From NCBI GenBank assembly GCA_012800735.1, contig JAAZIU010000034.1:1-64000 (forward strand): DNA of 64,000 bases, written 5' to 3'. The first letter of the stretch is position 1, and each line of letters starts with the position of its first letter. Of this stretch, positions 1 through 8,115 are shown piece by piece. The position numbers and the translations under genes are program-made. The stretch is from Clostridiales bacterium. Its GTDB lineage: Bacteria; Bacillota; Clostridia; Oscillospirales; CAG-272. The notes under the pieces are model-generated. The model searched no databases and was not told where the DNA came from. It saw nothing but the letters and a program-made list of their open reading frames with translations.

Positions 1-56
1 ATTTGTGGGATAATTTACTTGGTTAATAGCTTTTTTCATAATACTATTATACCAAA

Positions 57-103
57 AAACAGAGCCGTTTGCACTACTTTTGTGCAATTTGGCTCTGTTT
101 TTT
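57..103. terminator. Bidirectional rho-independent terminator
   Basis: An AAACAGAGCC / GGCTCTGTTT outer stem with an inner TTGCAC / GTGCAA stem is flanked by A-rich sequence on the left and a T run on the right, so it can work in both directions. It closes the minus-strand MFS gene and probably a plus-strand gene left of the window. Confidence 0.8.
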
Positions 104-194
104 CGCGGGCTTTTGATACAGCCCCTTTTAATTTATTTTAATATATGATTGTTACAATTAATAACATACGCTTTTATCATCCTCGATCCAGTGA

Positions 195-1412
195 TTATGT
201 TTTTCCTGATTGTTTTTTTACATATCTTTTCATTATGATAAGCGTAATTATCAGAGCGATGGGGAAAACAACGCCGAAAATCATTCCCCGCTTTATGTCT
301 CCGTCTAAAACTCCGGTCATGGTTCCGACCAGAGTCGGACCTGCCGCGCAGCCTAAATCCCCGCCTAAAGCAAGCAAGGCGAACATAGCGGTTCCACCGC
401 TTCTGGCGTTTGCCGCAGCAACCGAGAAAGTTCCCGGCCACATTATTCCGACAGAAAATCCGACAACACCGCAGCTGATCAGCGACAACCACGGAGACGG
501 AGACAGCGAGATTACAAGATAACCCGCTACGCAAAGAACAGAGCTTGCAAGCATATAAGCGGATACATTTACCTTTTCGCCGATTTTTGCGTAAATAACA
601 CGCGACGTTCCCATCAGTATTGAAAACATACACGGACCCATGAGATCACCGATAGTTTTATCCACGCCGAGTCCGGCTTCGGCAAAATCCGATGCCCATT
701 GTGAAACCGTAAGCTCCGACGCGCCCGAACAAACCATCATCAGCATCAAAATCCAGAATATCGGCTCAAGCAGCAGTTTTTTGAAGGATATTGTGCTCTC
801 TGATGTTTCTTCAAGAGAAAGAATTGGCACAAAGCTGAACAGAATTGCTCCTGTAAGTGGAATTAACGCCCATAAAGCAGACAGTATTCTCCAGTTTATA
901 AGACCTGCGGTGTTGAAAAACAGGGTTGATAAAAGCACAACCGCGACGCTTCCCCAGCAATAGAAGGAATGGAGCAGGCTCATCTGCTGCGCTTTATGTA
1001 CTGTAGGGCAAGCCTCAACTATCGGACTGATAACGACTTCAATAATTCCGCCTCCTATCGAACAAAGCAGCACCGATATTATAAGTCCGATATAAGGCGA
1101 ATGCGCAATGTAGGGCAAAAAGCCGTATGAGACAAGTCCCGACACCGCTGATATATGCGCAAAAACCACCGCTTTGCGATATCCGGTTTTTGAGATTAAT
1201 TTTGAAGATATTAAATCGACAGAAAGCTGAAAAAGGAAATTCAGTGTTATAAGCGAAGTAATCTGGCTTAAAGGAATACCGAATTCATTTTGAAATCGGA
1301 TAAACAGAAGCGTAGGAAAGATATTGACAATAGCTTGCGTTATATAACCTATATAGCAGGAATATATCGTTATCTTGTATTTCGACGCTTCGGCCGCCTT
1401 GTTTGAGTACAT
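195..1412 (-). CDS. MFS transporter
   Basis: A 405-residue polytopic membrane protein of the length and hydrophobicity of a 12-helix major facilitator. The loop after the second helix (KLISKTGYRKA) resembles the family's conserved cytoplasmic loop 2-3 signature. The substrate cannot be read from sequence; fucose-permease-like sugar porters are possible. It starts five bases after the RNase J stop, so the two are probably co-transcribed, although the roles are not obviously linked. An AAGAAG stretch lies just before the ATG as a weak ribosome site. The 166-residue ORF at 133-633 on the same strand is a shadow of this gene. Confidence 0.85.
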   Translation of the reverse strand: MYSNKAAEASKYKITIYSCYIGYITQAIVNIFPTLLFIRFQNEFGIPLSQITSLITLNFLFQLSVDLISSKLISKTGYRKAVVFAHISAVSGLVSYGFLPYIAHSPYIGLIISVLLCSIGGGIIEVVISPIVEACPTVHKAQQMSLLHSFYCWGSVAVVLLSTLFFNTAGLINWRILSALWALIPLTGAILFSFVPILSLEETSESTISFKKLLLEPIFWILMLMMVCSGASELTVSQWASDFAEAGLGVDKTIGDLMGPCMFSILMGTSRVIYAKIGEKVNVSAYMLASSVLCVAGYLVISLSPSPWLSLISCGVVGFSVGIMWPGTFSVAAANARSGGTAMFALLALGGDLGCAAGPTLVGTMTGVLDGDIKRGMIFGVVFPIALIITLIIMKRYVKKQSGKT

Positions 1413-1417
1413 CTTCT

Positions 1418-3094
1418 TTATATATTCATTACGACGGGCAGTATCATCGGATTGCGCTTTGTTCTGTTGAAAAGGAATTTTGCGAGGTCATCCTTCATTC
1501 TCGTTTTGAGCTGAGTCCAATCGGTAACATTGTGGTCAAGCGAATCCTGCAGGGCATCGCGCGCAAGCACTTTGACCTGATTCATAAGTTCGTCCGCTTC
1601 CCTTACATATACAAAGCCGCGGGAGACAATGTCCGGACCGGATAATATCATCCGTTCATCAATACTTACAGTCGCGACAACAACAATAAGTCCGTCTTTT
1701 GAAAGGTGACGACGGTCGCGCAGAACAATATTCCCGACATCGCCGATACCGTAGCCGTCAACAAGAACCTTGCCTGAGGGAACGGTGCCGTTGAATTTAC
1801 AGCTGTTTTCATCAAGTTCGAGAATCAAGCCGAGATCAGAGATAAAAATATGTTCCTCCGAAATCCCGACGTCGATGGCGTTTTCTCTGTTTGCCGCTAA
1901 ATGACGATATTCGCCGTGTATCGGCATAACGAATTTCGGTTTTGTAAGAGCCATCATAAGCTTCAGTTCTTCTTTGCAGGCGTGTCCGGATACATGTATC
2001 TCAATCGAAGTATCTCGGAAAACATCAACCCCCCGCTTGCAAAGCTCGTTTATGATCTTGTCGATTAATTTTTCGTTTCCGGGTATTGCCGAAGCAGAGA
2101 TAACGACGAGATCGGTCGGTCCAAGTTCCACCTTGTCATGCTCGGAAAAAGCCATTCGATAGAGCGCTGACATCGGCTCGCCCTGTGTTCCGGTTGTTAC
2201 AATGGTAAGCTGCTCCATCGGGTAGCGCTTGATATCATTTATATCGATAAGCGCGCCGCGCGGAACTTTCATATACCCGAGTTCAACCGCGGCGGTAACG
2301 ATGTTCAACATGCTGCGGCCGGTAATCGCGACTTTGCGATTAAAGCGGGCGCTGGTATCGATTATCTGCTGAACTCTATGTACGTTGGAGCTGAATGTAG
2401 CAATTACAATCCGCTTATCCGGATTCATCATAAAAATGCCTTCAAGGTTTTCGCCGACAACTCTTTCAGAAGGGGTATATCCCTTCCGTTCGGCGTTTGT
2501 TGAATCGCACATTAGCAGCAGTACGCCTTCTTTACCGAGTTCACCAAGCCGGGGTATATCCATAATTTCGCCGTCAATCGGGGTTATATCAAGTTTAAAG
2601 TCACCGGTATGTACAACCGTACCGACCGGAGTTTTGATCGCCAGAGCGCATGCGTCGGCTATTGAGTGATTAACTCTGATAAATTCGATGCTGAATCCGC
2701 CGGCTTTGACAACATCACCGACAGATACTGTGTTTAAATCCGGCTTGCGCGGAAGACGATGCTCTTCAAGCTTATTTCTGAGTATGCCTATCGTCAGCCT
2801 TGTGCCGTAGATCGGAGCGTTCAGAATTCGGAGAACATAAGGGATCGCGCCGATATGGTCCTCATGACCGTGAGTTAAGAAAATACCGCGAATCTTATCC
2901 TGATTCTTTTCGAGATAAGAAACATCGGGAATTACAAGATCGATTCCGAGCATTTCCTCGTCGGGAAAACCAATTCCACATTCGATAATGATTATGTCAT
3001 TCCCATATTCCAGAACATACATATTCTTGCCGACCTCATTGAGGCCGCCGAGCGCAAAGACCTTGAGTTTTGATGTGCTTTTATTTTTAGCCAT
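1418..3094 (-). CDS. rnjA: Ribonuclease J
   Basis: A 558-residue beta-CASP metallo-beta-lactamase nuclease of normal RNase J length. The metal-binding motif HGHEDH lies at residues 75-80. Further marks are a later HTGDFKLD motif, the beta-CASP SGHA motif and a GEYRHL segment, all expected for the RNase J1/J2 group. It is an endo- and 5'-to-3' exonuclease for mRNA turnover and rRNA processing in the cytoplasm, standing in for RNase E in Bacillota. The start ATG is preceded by AAGGTG. Only one RNase J gene is visible here, so J1 versus J2 cannot be settled. Confidence 0.95.
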   Translation of the reverse strand: MAKNKSTSKLKVFALGGLNEVGKNMYVLEYGNDIIIIECGIGFPDEEMLGIDLVIPDVSYLEKNQDKIRGIFLTHGHEDHIGAIPYVLRILNAPIYGTRLTIGILRNKLEEHRLPRKPDLNTVSVGDVVKAGGFSIEFIRVNHSIADACALAIKTPVGTVVHTGDFKLDITPIDGEIMDIPRLGELGKEGVLLLMCDSTNAERKGYTPSERVVGENLEGIFMMNPDKRIVIATFSSNVHRVQQIIDTSARFNRKVAITGRSMLNIVTAAVELGYMKVPRGALIDINDIKRYPMEQLTIVTTGTQGEPMSALYRMAFSEHDKVELGPTDLVVISASAIPGNEKLIDKIINELCKRGVDVFRDTSIEIHVSGHACKEELKLMMALTKPKFVMPIHGEYRHLAANRENAIDVGISEEHIFISDLGLILELDENSCKFNGTVPSGKVLVDGYGIGDVGNIVLRDRRHLSKDGLIVVVATVSIDERMILSGPDIVSRGFVYVREADELMNQVKVLARDALQDSLDHNVTDWTQLKTRMKDDLAKFLFNRTKRNPMILPVVMNI

Positions 3095-3456
3095 TAATTT
3101 TTCACCTTAATAAAATGATTCTTAGATTTTTTTTAACGTTATAAATATTATATATGCAGAAATAAATGATCTGACCGTAAATTATGCGCCACAGATAACG
3201 GGCGCAAAAATAAAATCGGATCATAATTCATGATTCGATCTTTATTGACTCCAGCCCAACGCACAGCAAGAGTCGAAAATAAGGGGACGCCACGAACACA
3301 TTTACATTATAATATTATATCATTTATTTAAGTTATAAAATAAAGGTAAATGTAAAAAATTATTTAATAAACTCGAAGACTTGTTTTTCCTTACGATTAA
3401 TATTGAATTAATGTACAATATATGTTATAATGATAAAGCGTAAGAGGTGAAGTTTG
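3095..3456. other. Intergenic region between rnjA and DUF2079 gene
   Basis: About 360 bases without a gene. It holds the plus-strand promoter annotated separately and an AT-rich leader for rnjA. A small stem, TGCGCC / GGCGCA with a ten-base loop, lies at 3185-3206. It has no T run on either strand, so I do not call it a terminator. No RNA gene family is recognisable. Confidence 0.5.
3403..3431 (+). promoter_or_regulatory. Sigma-A promoter of DUF2079 gene
   Basis: TTGAAT, a 17-base spacer and a perfect TATAAT, ending about 25 bases before the start codon, with an AGAGGTGA ribosome site between. Confidence 0.8.
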
Positions 3457-5283
3457 ATGATTAAAGATAAAATATATGGTTTTGCCGAAGATATACGGCA
3501 AAGGCTTGATAAGCGCTCACTATCAGATATATCGCTCTGGGCGGCTGCCGCAGCGTCTGCTTATATAATCGCTTCAATTCTTTCTCTTGTGCGATTTAAA
3601 AGCTACGGACTGCGGGAGTTTATAACCGGGTTCTCTTACCCGCTTTTTTGGATATCGCTTGCGGTTGCTTTTTCGGCATTAATCGCTCTTGTTGCCTTAA
3701 CTCGTAAAACTTCAATAGTATACTTAACACTTTGTGTTTCAGCGGTGGTATTCGCATCGGCGCTTGCAGCCATTCTTGACTCAAATATCTATTACAACAT
3801 GGGTTTGGCGCTTGTAATTATTATAATAGCCAAAGCTGCATTATCAAAAGGACGCCTGTCAGTTGATTTTCATATAAGTTGGCGCGGCGGCTATATCGCA
3901 ATAGTTATTCTGGCAATAATATTCGGCGTTATTACTGCCTATGTAACCTCGTTCAAATACCACACTTTCAGCGAGGCCACCTTTGACCTCGGTATTTTTA
4001 CTCAAATGTTTGAGATGATGGCAAAAACCGGTCTTCCGCTCACAACAGTTGAGAGAGGGCGAGAGCTGACTCATTTTGCGGTGCATTTTTCTCCGTTCTT
4101 TTATCTTCTCCTTCCCGGATATCTGCTTTGGCGCTCTCCGCTATACCTTTTCTTTATTCAGGCTCTCGGAGTTTCACTCGGAGCTATTCCCGTTTACAGG
4201 ATAGGCAAAGCTTTGAAGTTCTCGCCGATTTCATCTCTTCTATGCTCGCTCGTTTATCTGATGTATCCGACGATGCTTAACGGATGCTTCCGCGATTTCC
4301 ATGAAAACAAGTTTTTAGCCGTCTGTATTCTTTACCTAATTTATTTCATTTTAATTGAAAATCGAGTGGGAACCATTGCTTTCACATTGCTTACTCTGAG
4401 CATAAAAGAAGACGCTGCAATTTATATCTTTGCTATCGCCCTTTTCATTATCTTTTCAAGAAAAAGGAAATATCGCGGAATAATCATGCTTTTTGGCGCT
4501 GCGGGATATTATCTGTTCGCTACTAAGATGATAACCGTTTTCGGCGGAGAAGCTATGGTAGACAGATTTGCAAATTATTATCTGGGAGGCGGCAAAGGTC
4601 TTTTGACTGTCATAAAAACTTGCTTCTATGATATTGGGTATCTGCTGCTTCAGGTTTTTAACGCCGAGAAATTTCAATTTATACTATGGACTTTCATGCC
4701 TCTTACCTTCACTTTGATCAGCGGAGCATCTGCAAGTGAACTTGTTCTGCTGATGCCGGCGCTGGTTATCAACCTTATGTCAAACTGGATTTATCAGTAT
4801 AATGTTGATTTTCAGTATACATACGGCTCCTGCGCGTTGATGATTGTTCTTTATATGCTTGCGTTGGCAAGAATTAATGAAAAAGATTTAAGTTATAAGA
4901 CGGAGGATTGGAAACGACCTTTTGTATCGTTGATGCTTTGCGTAATCTTCACCTTTTCACTTACTTTCGGAAAAACGGCAAGATATACCGGCGCATATGC
5001 TGCAGATAAAGCTTCATATAAGGCGTCTGAGGCGATTTTAGCATCAATTCCGAAAGACGCAACGGTGACGGCGGGTGATTTCCTTGTTCCGCATCTATAT
5101 TTCATCAGCGAGCTGCAAAGCTATCCTCCTCTATACGGGAAGTTGCAGCCGACTGAATATGTTGCGGTTGATTTGCGGGCGCTTGACGATGAATTCGATC
5201 CGTATGCGTTTATGAATGGAGAGTATTCGCTCGTTGACAGCAAGGGTTTTGTTGAGCTGTGGAAGCGCGACGGCTCCTATTGA
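3457..5283 (+). CDS. DUF2079 polytopic membrane protein
   Basis: A roughly 608-residue membrane protein with many hydrophobic helices. The first periplasmic-type loop carries FDLGIFTQMFEMM and HFAVHFSPFFYLLLPGY, the hallmark segments of the DUF2079 family. That family is thought to have a GT-C glycosyltransferase-like fold, but no activity is assigned. The ORF track begins at a TTG. I prefer the ATG one codon later because GAGGTGA is well spaced from it. The stop codon is embedded in the -35 box of the smpB promoter, so the genes are tightly packed. A role in modifying envelope glycans is inference only. Confidence 0.85.
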   Translation: MIKDKIYGFAEDIRQRLDKRSLSDISLWAAAAASAYIIASILSLVRFKSYGLREFITGFSYPLFWISLAVAFSALIALVALTRKTSIVYLTLCVSAVVFASALAAILDSNIYYNMGLALVIIIIAKAALSKGRLSVDFHISWRGGYIAIVILAIIFGVITAYVTSFKYHTFSEATFDLGIFTQMFEMMAKTGLPLTTVERGRELTHFAVHFSPFFYLLLPGYLLWRSPLYLFFIQALGVSLGAIPVYRIGKALKFSPISSLLCSLVYLMYPTMLNGCFRDFHENKFLAVCILYLIYFILIENRVGTIAFTLLTLSIKEDAAIYIFAIALFIIFSRKRKYRGIIMLFGAAGYYLFATKMITVFGGEAMVDRFANYYLGGGKGLLTVIKTCFYDIGYLLLQVFNAEKFQFILWTFMPLTFTLISGASASELVLLMPALVINLMSNWIYQYNVDFQYTYGSCALMIVLYMLALARINEKDLSYKTEDWKRPFVSLMLCVIFTFSLTFGKTARYTGAYAADKASYKASEAILASIPKDATVTAGDFLVPHLYFISELQSYPPLYGKLQPTEYVAVDLRALDDEFDPYAFMNGEYSLVDSKGFVELWKRDGSY

Positions 5284-5308
5284 CAAAATATTACCGTTGT
5301 GATATAAT
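5280..5308 (+). promoter_or_regulatory. Strong promoter for smpB-ssrA
   Basis: A perfect consensus TTGACA, 17-base spacer and TATAAT. The -35 overlaps the TGA stop of the upstream DUF2079 gene. Confidence 0.9.
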
Positions 5309-5349
5309 AATAATGCGATTTGACGGCTGAGGGAGGGTGATATTTCCAT

Positions 5350-5826
5350 ATGGCAAGCCGTGACAAAAATAAAGGCAGGAAACTTATTGCCCAGAACAAA
5401 AAAGCTTATCATGACTATTTTATAATCGACACTTATGAAGCCGGAATCGAGCTTTTCGGTACTGAAGTCAAATCGGTGCGCAAAGGCTCTGTTAACTTAA
5501 GAGACAGCTTCTGCACAGTTGAAAAAGGAGAGCTTATCGCTCACGGCATACACATCAGCCCATATGAGCAGGGGAACATCTTCAACCAAGAACCGCTGCG
5601 GAAAAAACGCCTTCTTATGCATAAACGCGAGATAAACCGTCTTGCGATGAATATAAATAAAGAAGGATACACCCTTGTTCCGCTGTCGTTATACTTTGTC
5701 AAATCCTGGGTCAAGGTTGAACTTGGACTCTGCAAAGGCAAAAAGCTTTATGATAAACGCGAAAGCGACGCTTTGCGCGAAGCCGAACGCGACATTGAGC
5801 GGAGTCGAAACGCCGGATATCTATAA
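5350..5826 (+). CDS. smpB: SsrA-binding protein SmpB
   Basis: A 158-residue protein of typical SmpB length. It has the N-terminal KKAYHDYFIIDTYEAGIEL segment, the core GTEVKSVRKGSVNLRDSF, and the basic C-terminal tail (KLYDKRES and following residues) that reads the empty mRNA channel. SmpB binds the tRNA-like domain of tmRNA and delivers it to stalled ribosomes for trans-translation. GGAGGGTG precedes the ATG. Its stop codon ends exactly one base before the mature tmRNA 5' end, so binding partner and RNA are transcribed together. Confidence 0.97.
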   Translation: MASRDKNKGRKLIAQNKKAYHDYFIIDTYEAGIELFGTEVKSVRKGSVNLRDSFCTVEKGELIAHGIHISPYEQGNIFNQEPLRKKRLLMHKREINRLAMNINKEGYTLVPLSLYFVKSWVKVELGLCKGKKLYDKRESDALREAERDIERSRNAGYL

Positions 5827-6171
5827 GGGGGCGCAATGGTTTCGACGGGGACTTTGAAACAAGATAAGCAGGCGGAGGTGGGGAACCTCCATAAAAGCTC
5901 TAAAAACAATAACTGATAACAAGACTGAACTTGTTGCTGCCTAATTAAGGCAGCCGTCCGCTCAGAGAGTATCGCGGCTCTGTGTCGGGCGTCATTCAGC
6001 GGTGAACGTGAACTGAGAGTTCGTCCTTATAACAGTCACGGATAAAAGGGCTGCCCGCGTCGTTTTTTGCCGGATGGAGTCGACGCGGGGAGATTAATCG
6101 TCCGGCTGAGCCTGGAGAAAGTTTTGCGGAGGAGTTTTCGGACACGGGTTCGATTCCCGTCGCCTCCACCA
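5827..6171 (+). ncRNA. ssrA: Transfer-messenger RNA (tmRNA)
   Basis: A one-piece tmRNA of 345 nt. The 5' end GGGGGCG pairs with CGCCTCC before the discriminator A and encoded CCA at 6169-6171. The conserved TTCGACGGGG block follows the 5' end, and GGTTCGATTCC forms the T arm. The most likely tag reading frame runs from the GCT at 5897 to TAA at 5942-5944 and gives ALKTITDNKTELVAA. The hydrophobic LVAA ending is what ClpXP-type proteases expect. The exact resume codon is inferred. Confidence 0.95.
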
Positions 6172-6176
6172 GATAG

Positions 6177-6208
6177 AAAAGACAGTTGTCATATTGCAGC
6201 TGTCTTTT
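6177..6208 (+). terminator. Terminator of ssrA
   Basis: A 12-bp stem, AAAAGACAGTTG with CAGCTGTCTTTT (one G-U pair), and an eight-base loop ending in a short T run directly after tmRNA. Confidence 0.8.
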
Positions 6209-6253
6209 CAGATTTTGTACTTCTGTCATATAATTATCATGCAGGAAATAGTT

Positions 6254-7279
6254 ATGAAAGAAAACTTAAAAATAGCCGTTTTGGGAACCGGATATTGGGC
6301 GCAGTTTCAGATTGCCGCCTGGATGGATATAGGTTGCAAGGTTACAGCCGTTTGGAACAGAACGACCAGTCGCGCCCGGGACACAGCAAATCGCTTTGAT
6401 ATACCCAATGTATACGAAACCGTAGACCAGCTTCTTTGCGAAGCGGATTTTGACATTGTCGACATTATAACAGATGCCGAAGTCCACGAGGAATTGGTTT
6501 TGGCTGCCGCGGCTAAAGGCAAACCGGTTATCTGCCAGAAACCGATGTCTCTTGACGAAGAAAGCTGCCGGCGCATGGTTGACGCCTGTGAGAAAGCAGG
6601 AGTATGGTATGCTATACATGAAAATTTCCGCTATCAGCCGCAGTTCCAAAGCCTGAAGCACCATATGGAAACTGCTTCCCTCGGTAAAGTGCTTCATGCT
6701 CATATTCAGATGCGCTCACCGGACAGGGATATTATCCGCAAACAACCTGCGCTTGCAACAATGGAACATATGGCGCTGCGCGACATGGGACCGCATATCT
6801 TTGATGTTGTCAGGTTTCTCTTCGGTGAAATAGACGAGATTCAGACAATTCCCGTTTCTTCATATCAAGATATCCCGGTGGATGATACGGCGCTCTCTCT
6901 GCTGCGTATGCAGGAAGGATTTCCGGTTCTTTGCACACTTGCTCATAAGTTTCATTATAAGGCCTTCATTCAATTCGAAAATGGCACTATAACACTGAAT
7001 GCTGAAAATAACATTGAAGTTGAGAACGGACAAAATATAGCTTTTTATCCCTTTGAAGAACCCACAAGACTTTCATATATCCCCGATGACGACTGGGCAA
7101 TTCACGGTAGTCATGTATTTGCCGCTATTCCCACATGTTTACAAGCGCTCCGATACGCTTTTGTCAATCAACAAGAAGCCGAAACAAGCGGAAAAGATAA
7201 TCTGAAGACTATGCAGGCAGTGTTTGCCGCCATACGTTCGGTGGAACTTAAGAAGCCGCAAGCCTGCGGAAAGGATTGA
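6254..7279 (+). CDS. apsD: Gfo/Idh/MocA dehydrogenase, probable D-apiose dehydrogenase
   Basis: A 341-residue NAD(P)-dependent oxidoreductase. It has an N-terminal Rossmann fold (IAVLGTGYWAQ, residues 7-17), the family catalytic QKP at 95-97 (usually EKP) and a DMGPHIFD segment with the conserved histidine. I chose the ATG at 6254 because residue 21 of the longer ORF begins the fold and AGGAA lies upstream. A TATAAT sits at 6229-6234. The fold alone would not give a substrate. The three following genes match the D-apionate branch of apiose catabolism, so I infer oxidation of D-apiose to apionolactone. If the operon acts on another sugar, it is a generic sugar dehydrogenase. Confidence 0.75.
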   Translation: MKENLKIAVLGTGYWAQFQIAAWMDIGCKVTAVWNRTTSRARDTANRFDIPNVYETVDQLLCEADFDIVDIITDAEVHEELVLAAAAKGKPVICQKPMSLDEESCRRMVDACEKAGVWYAIHENFRYQPQFQSLKHHMETASLGKVLHAHIQMRSPDRDIIRKQPALATMEHMALRDMGPHIFDVVRFLFGEIDEIQTIPVSSYQDIPVDDTALSLLRMQEGFPVLCTLAHKFHYKAFIQFENGTITLNAENNIEVENGQNIAFYPFEEPTRLSYIPDDDWAIHGSHVFAAIPTCLQALRYAFVNQQEAETSGKDNLKTMQAVFAAIRSVELKKPQACGKD

Positions 7280-7283
7280 AAGT

Positions 7284-8099
7284 ATGCGGATTGGTATATC
7301 AAGTTGGAGTTATCCTTATACCATAGGCAATAAAGCATATGATTTGCCGGCACATCCGATGGGGCTTCTTGAGCTTGCCAATAAGGCTGTCATGCATGGC
7401 GCTGAAGTGCTACAAGTAGCGGATAATCTGCCTTTACATAATATTTCTCATGAGGAATTGCTTCAGCTTCGCGTTCTTACCGAAAAACACAATCTTGAAC
7501 TTGAGGTTGGAACGGCAGGACTTGAACAGGACAATTTACTTAAGTATCTTAATATTGCGCAAACTCTCGGCGCTAAATTGGTTCGGACACTTCCCCACTC
7601 CGGTAAGGATGTTCCCTCTTTGGATGTCGCTAAGCGGCGAGTTGATGAAGTACTTGGAAAGTTTTCCGATGCCGGTATAATCCTCGGTATAGAGAACCAC
7701 GATCACTATCCCAGTGATTGGATAAGAAAGTTGATCGATGCATTTAACGACCCTCATCTCGGCGTATGTCTTGATGCAGTCAATAATCTGGGGCTTGGTG
7801 AAAGCTTTCGAGAAGTTCTGCATATTCTGGGATCTGTTACGGTTAATTTTCATTGTAAAGATTACACTATTCGCAGAAAGCATTCAATGCTCGGTTTCGA
7901 TGTTGAAGGCGCTGTTACGGGTAATGGGTTTCTTAATCTGGAGTTGGCAATACAGGTTTTACCTGCAAATATATCTTGGGTGCTGGAATCCTGGATGCCT
8001 TGGCAGGGAGATATCGAAAAGACCGTCGCCATGGAAGAAGAATGGGTTATCAAAGGACTATACAATCTTCGTGCATTCAGGGAGACAAATGAAAATTAA
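7284..8099 (+). CDS. oiaC: TIM-barrel sugar isomerase family, probable 3-oxo-isoapionate decarboxylase
   Basis: A 271-residue xylose isomerase-like TIM barrel. Candidate divalent-metal ligands are E137 (GIENHDHY), D164 (CLDAVNN), H190 (NFHCKD) and E235 (VLESWMP). The start at 7284 follows GGAAAGG and lies four bases after the apsD stop. In characterised D-apionate pathways a protein of this fold, OiaC, decarboxylates 3-oxo-isoapionate to L-erythrulose. I assign that role from gene company. By fold alone it could be any sugar phosphate isomerase or epimerase. Confidence 0.65.
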   Translation: MRIGISSWSYPYTIGNKAYDLPAHPMGLLELANKAVMHGAEVLQVADNLPLHNISHEELLQLRVLTEKHNLELEVGTAGLEQDNLLKYLNIAQTLGAKLVRTLPHSGKDVPSLDVAKRRVDEVLGKFSDAGIILGIENHDHYPSDWIRKLIDAFNDPHLGVCLDAVNNLGLGESFREVLHILGSVTVNFHCKDYTIRRKHSMLGFDVEGAVTGNGFLNLELAIQVLPANISWVLESWMPWQGDIEKTVAMEEEWVIKGLYNLRAFRETNEN

Positions 8100-8115
8100 T
8101 TTATAAGGTTTGCAA

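Noticed and set aside
133-633. Arg/Cys-rich 166-aa ORF overlapping the MFS gene
   Set aside because: It lies in another frame of the same strand, with composition typical of a shadow ORF; the MFS frame has coherent membrane helices.
3168-3240. Possible small RNA between rnjA and the DUF2079 gene
   Set aside because: Only weak, short stems, with no promoter-terminator pair on either strand.
5996-6229. Minus-strand 77-aa ORF containing a VEATGIEPVSENSS-type sequence
   Set aside because: It is the antisense of tmRNA; this peptide type is a known spurious annotation over structured RNA genes.
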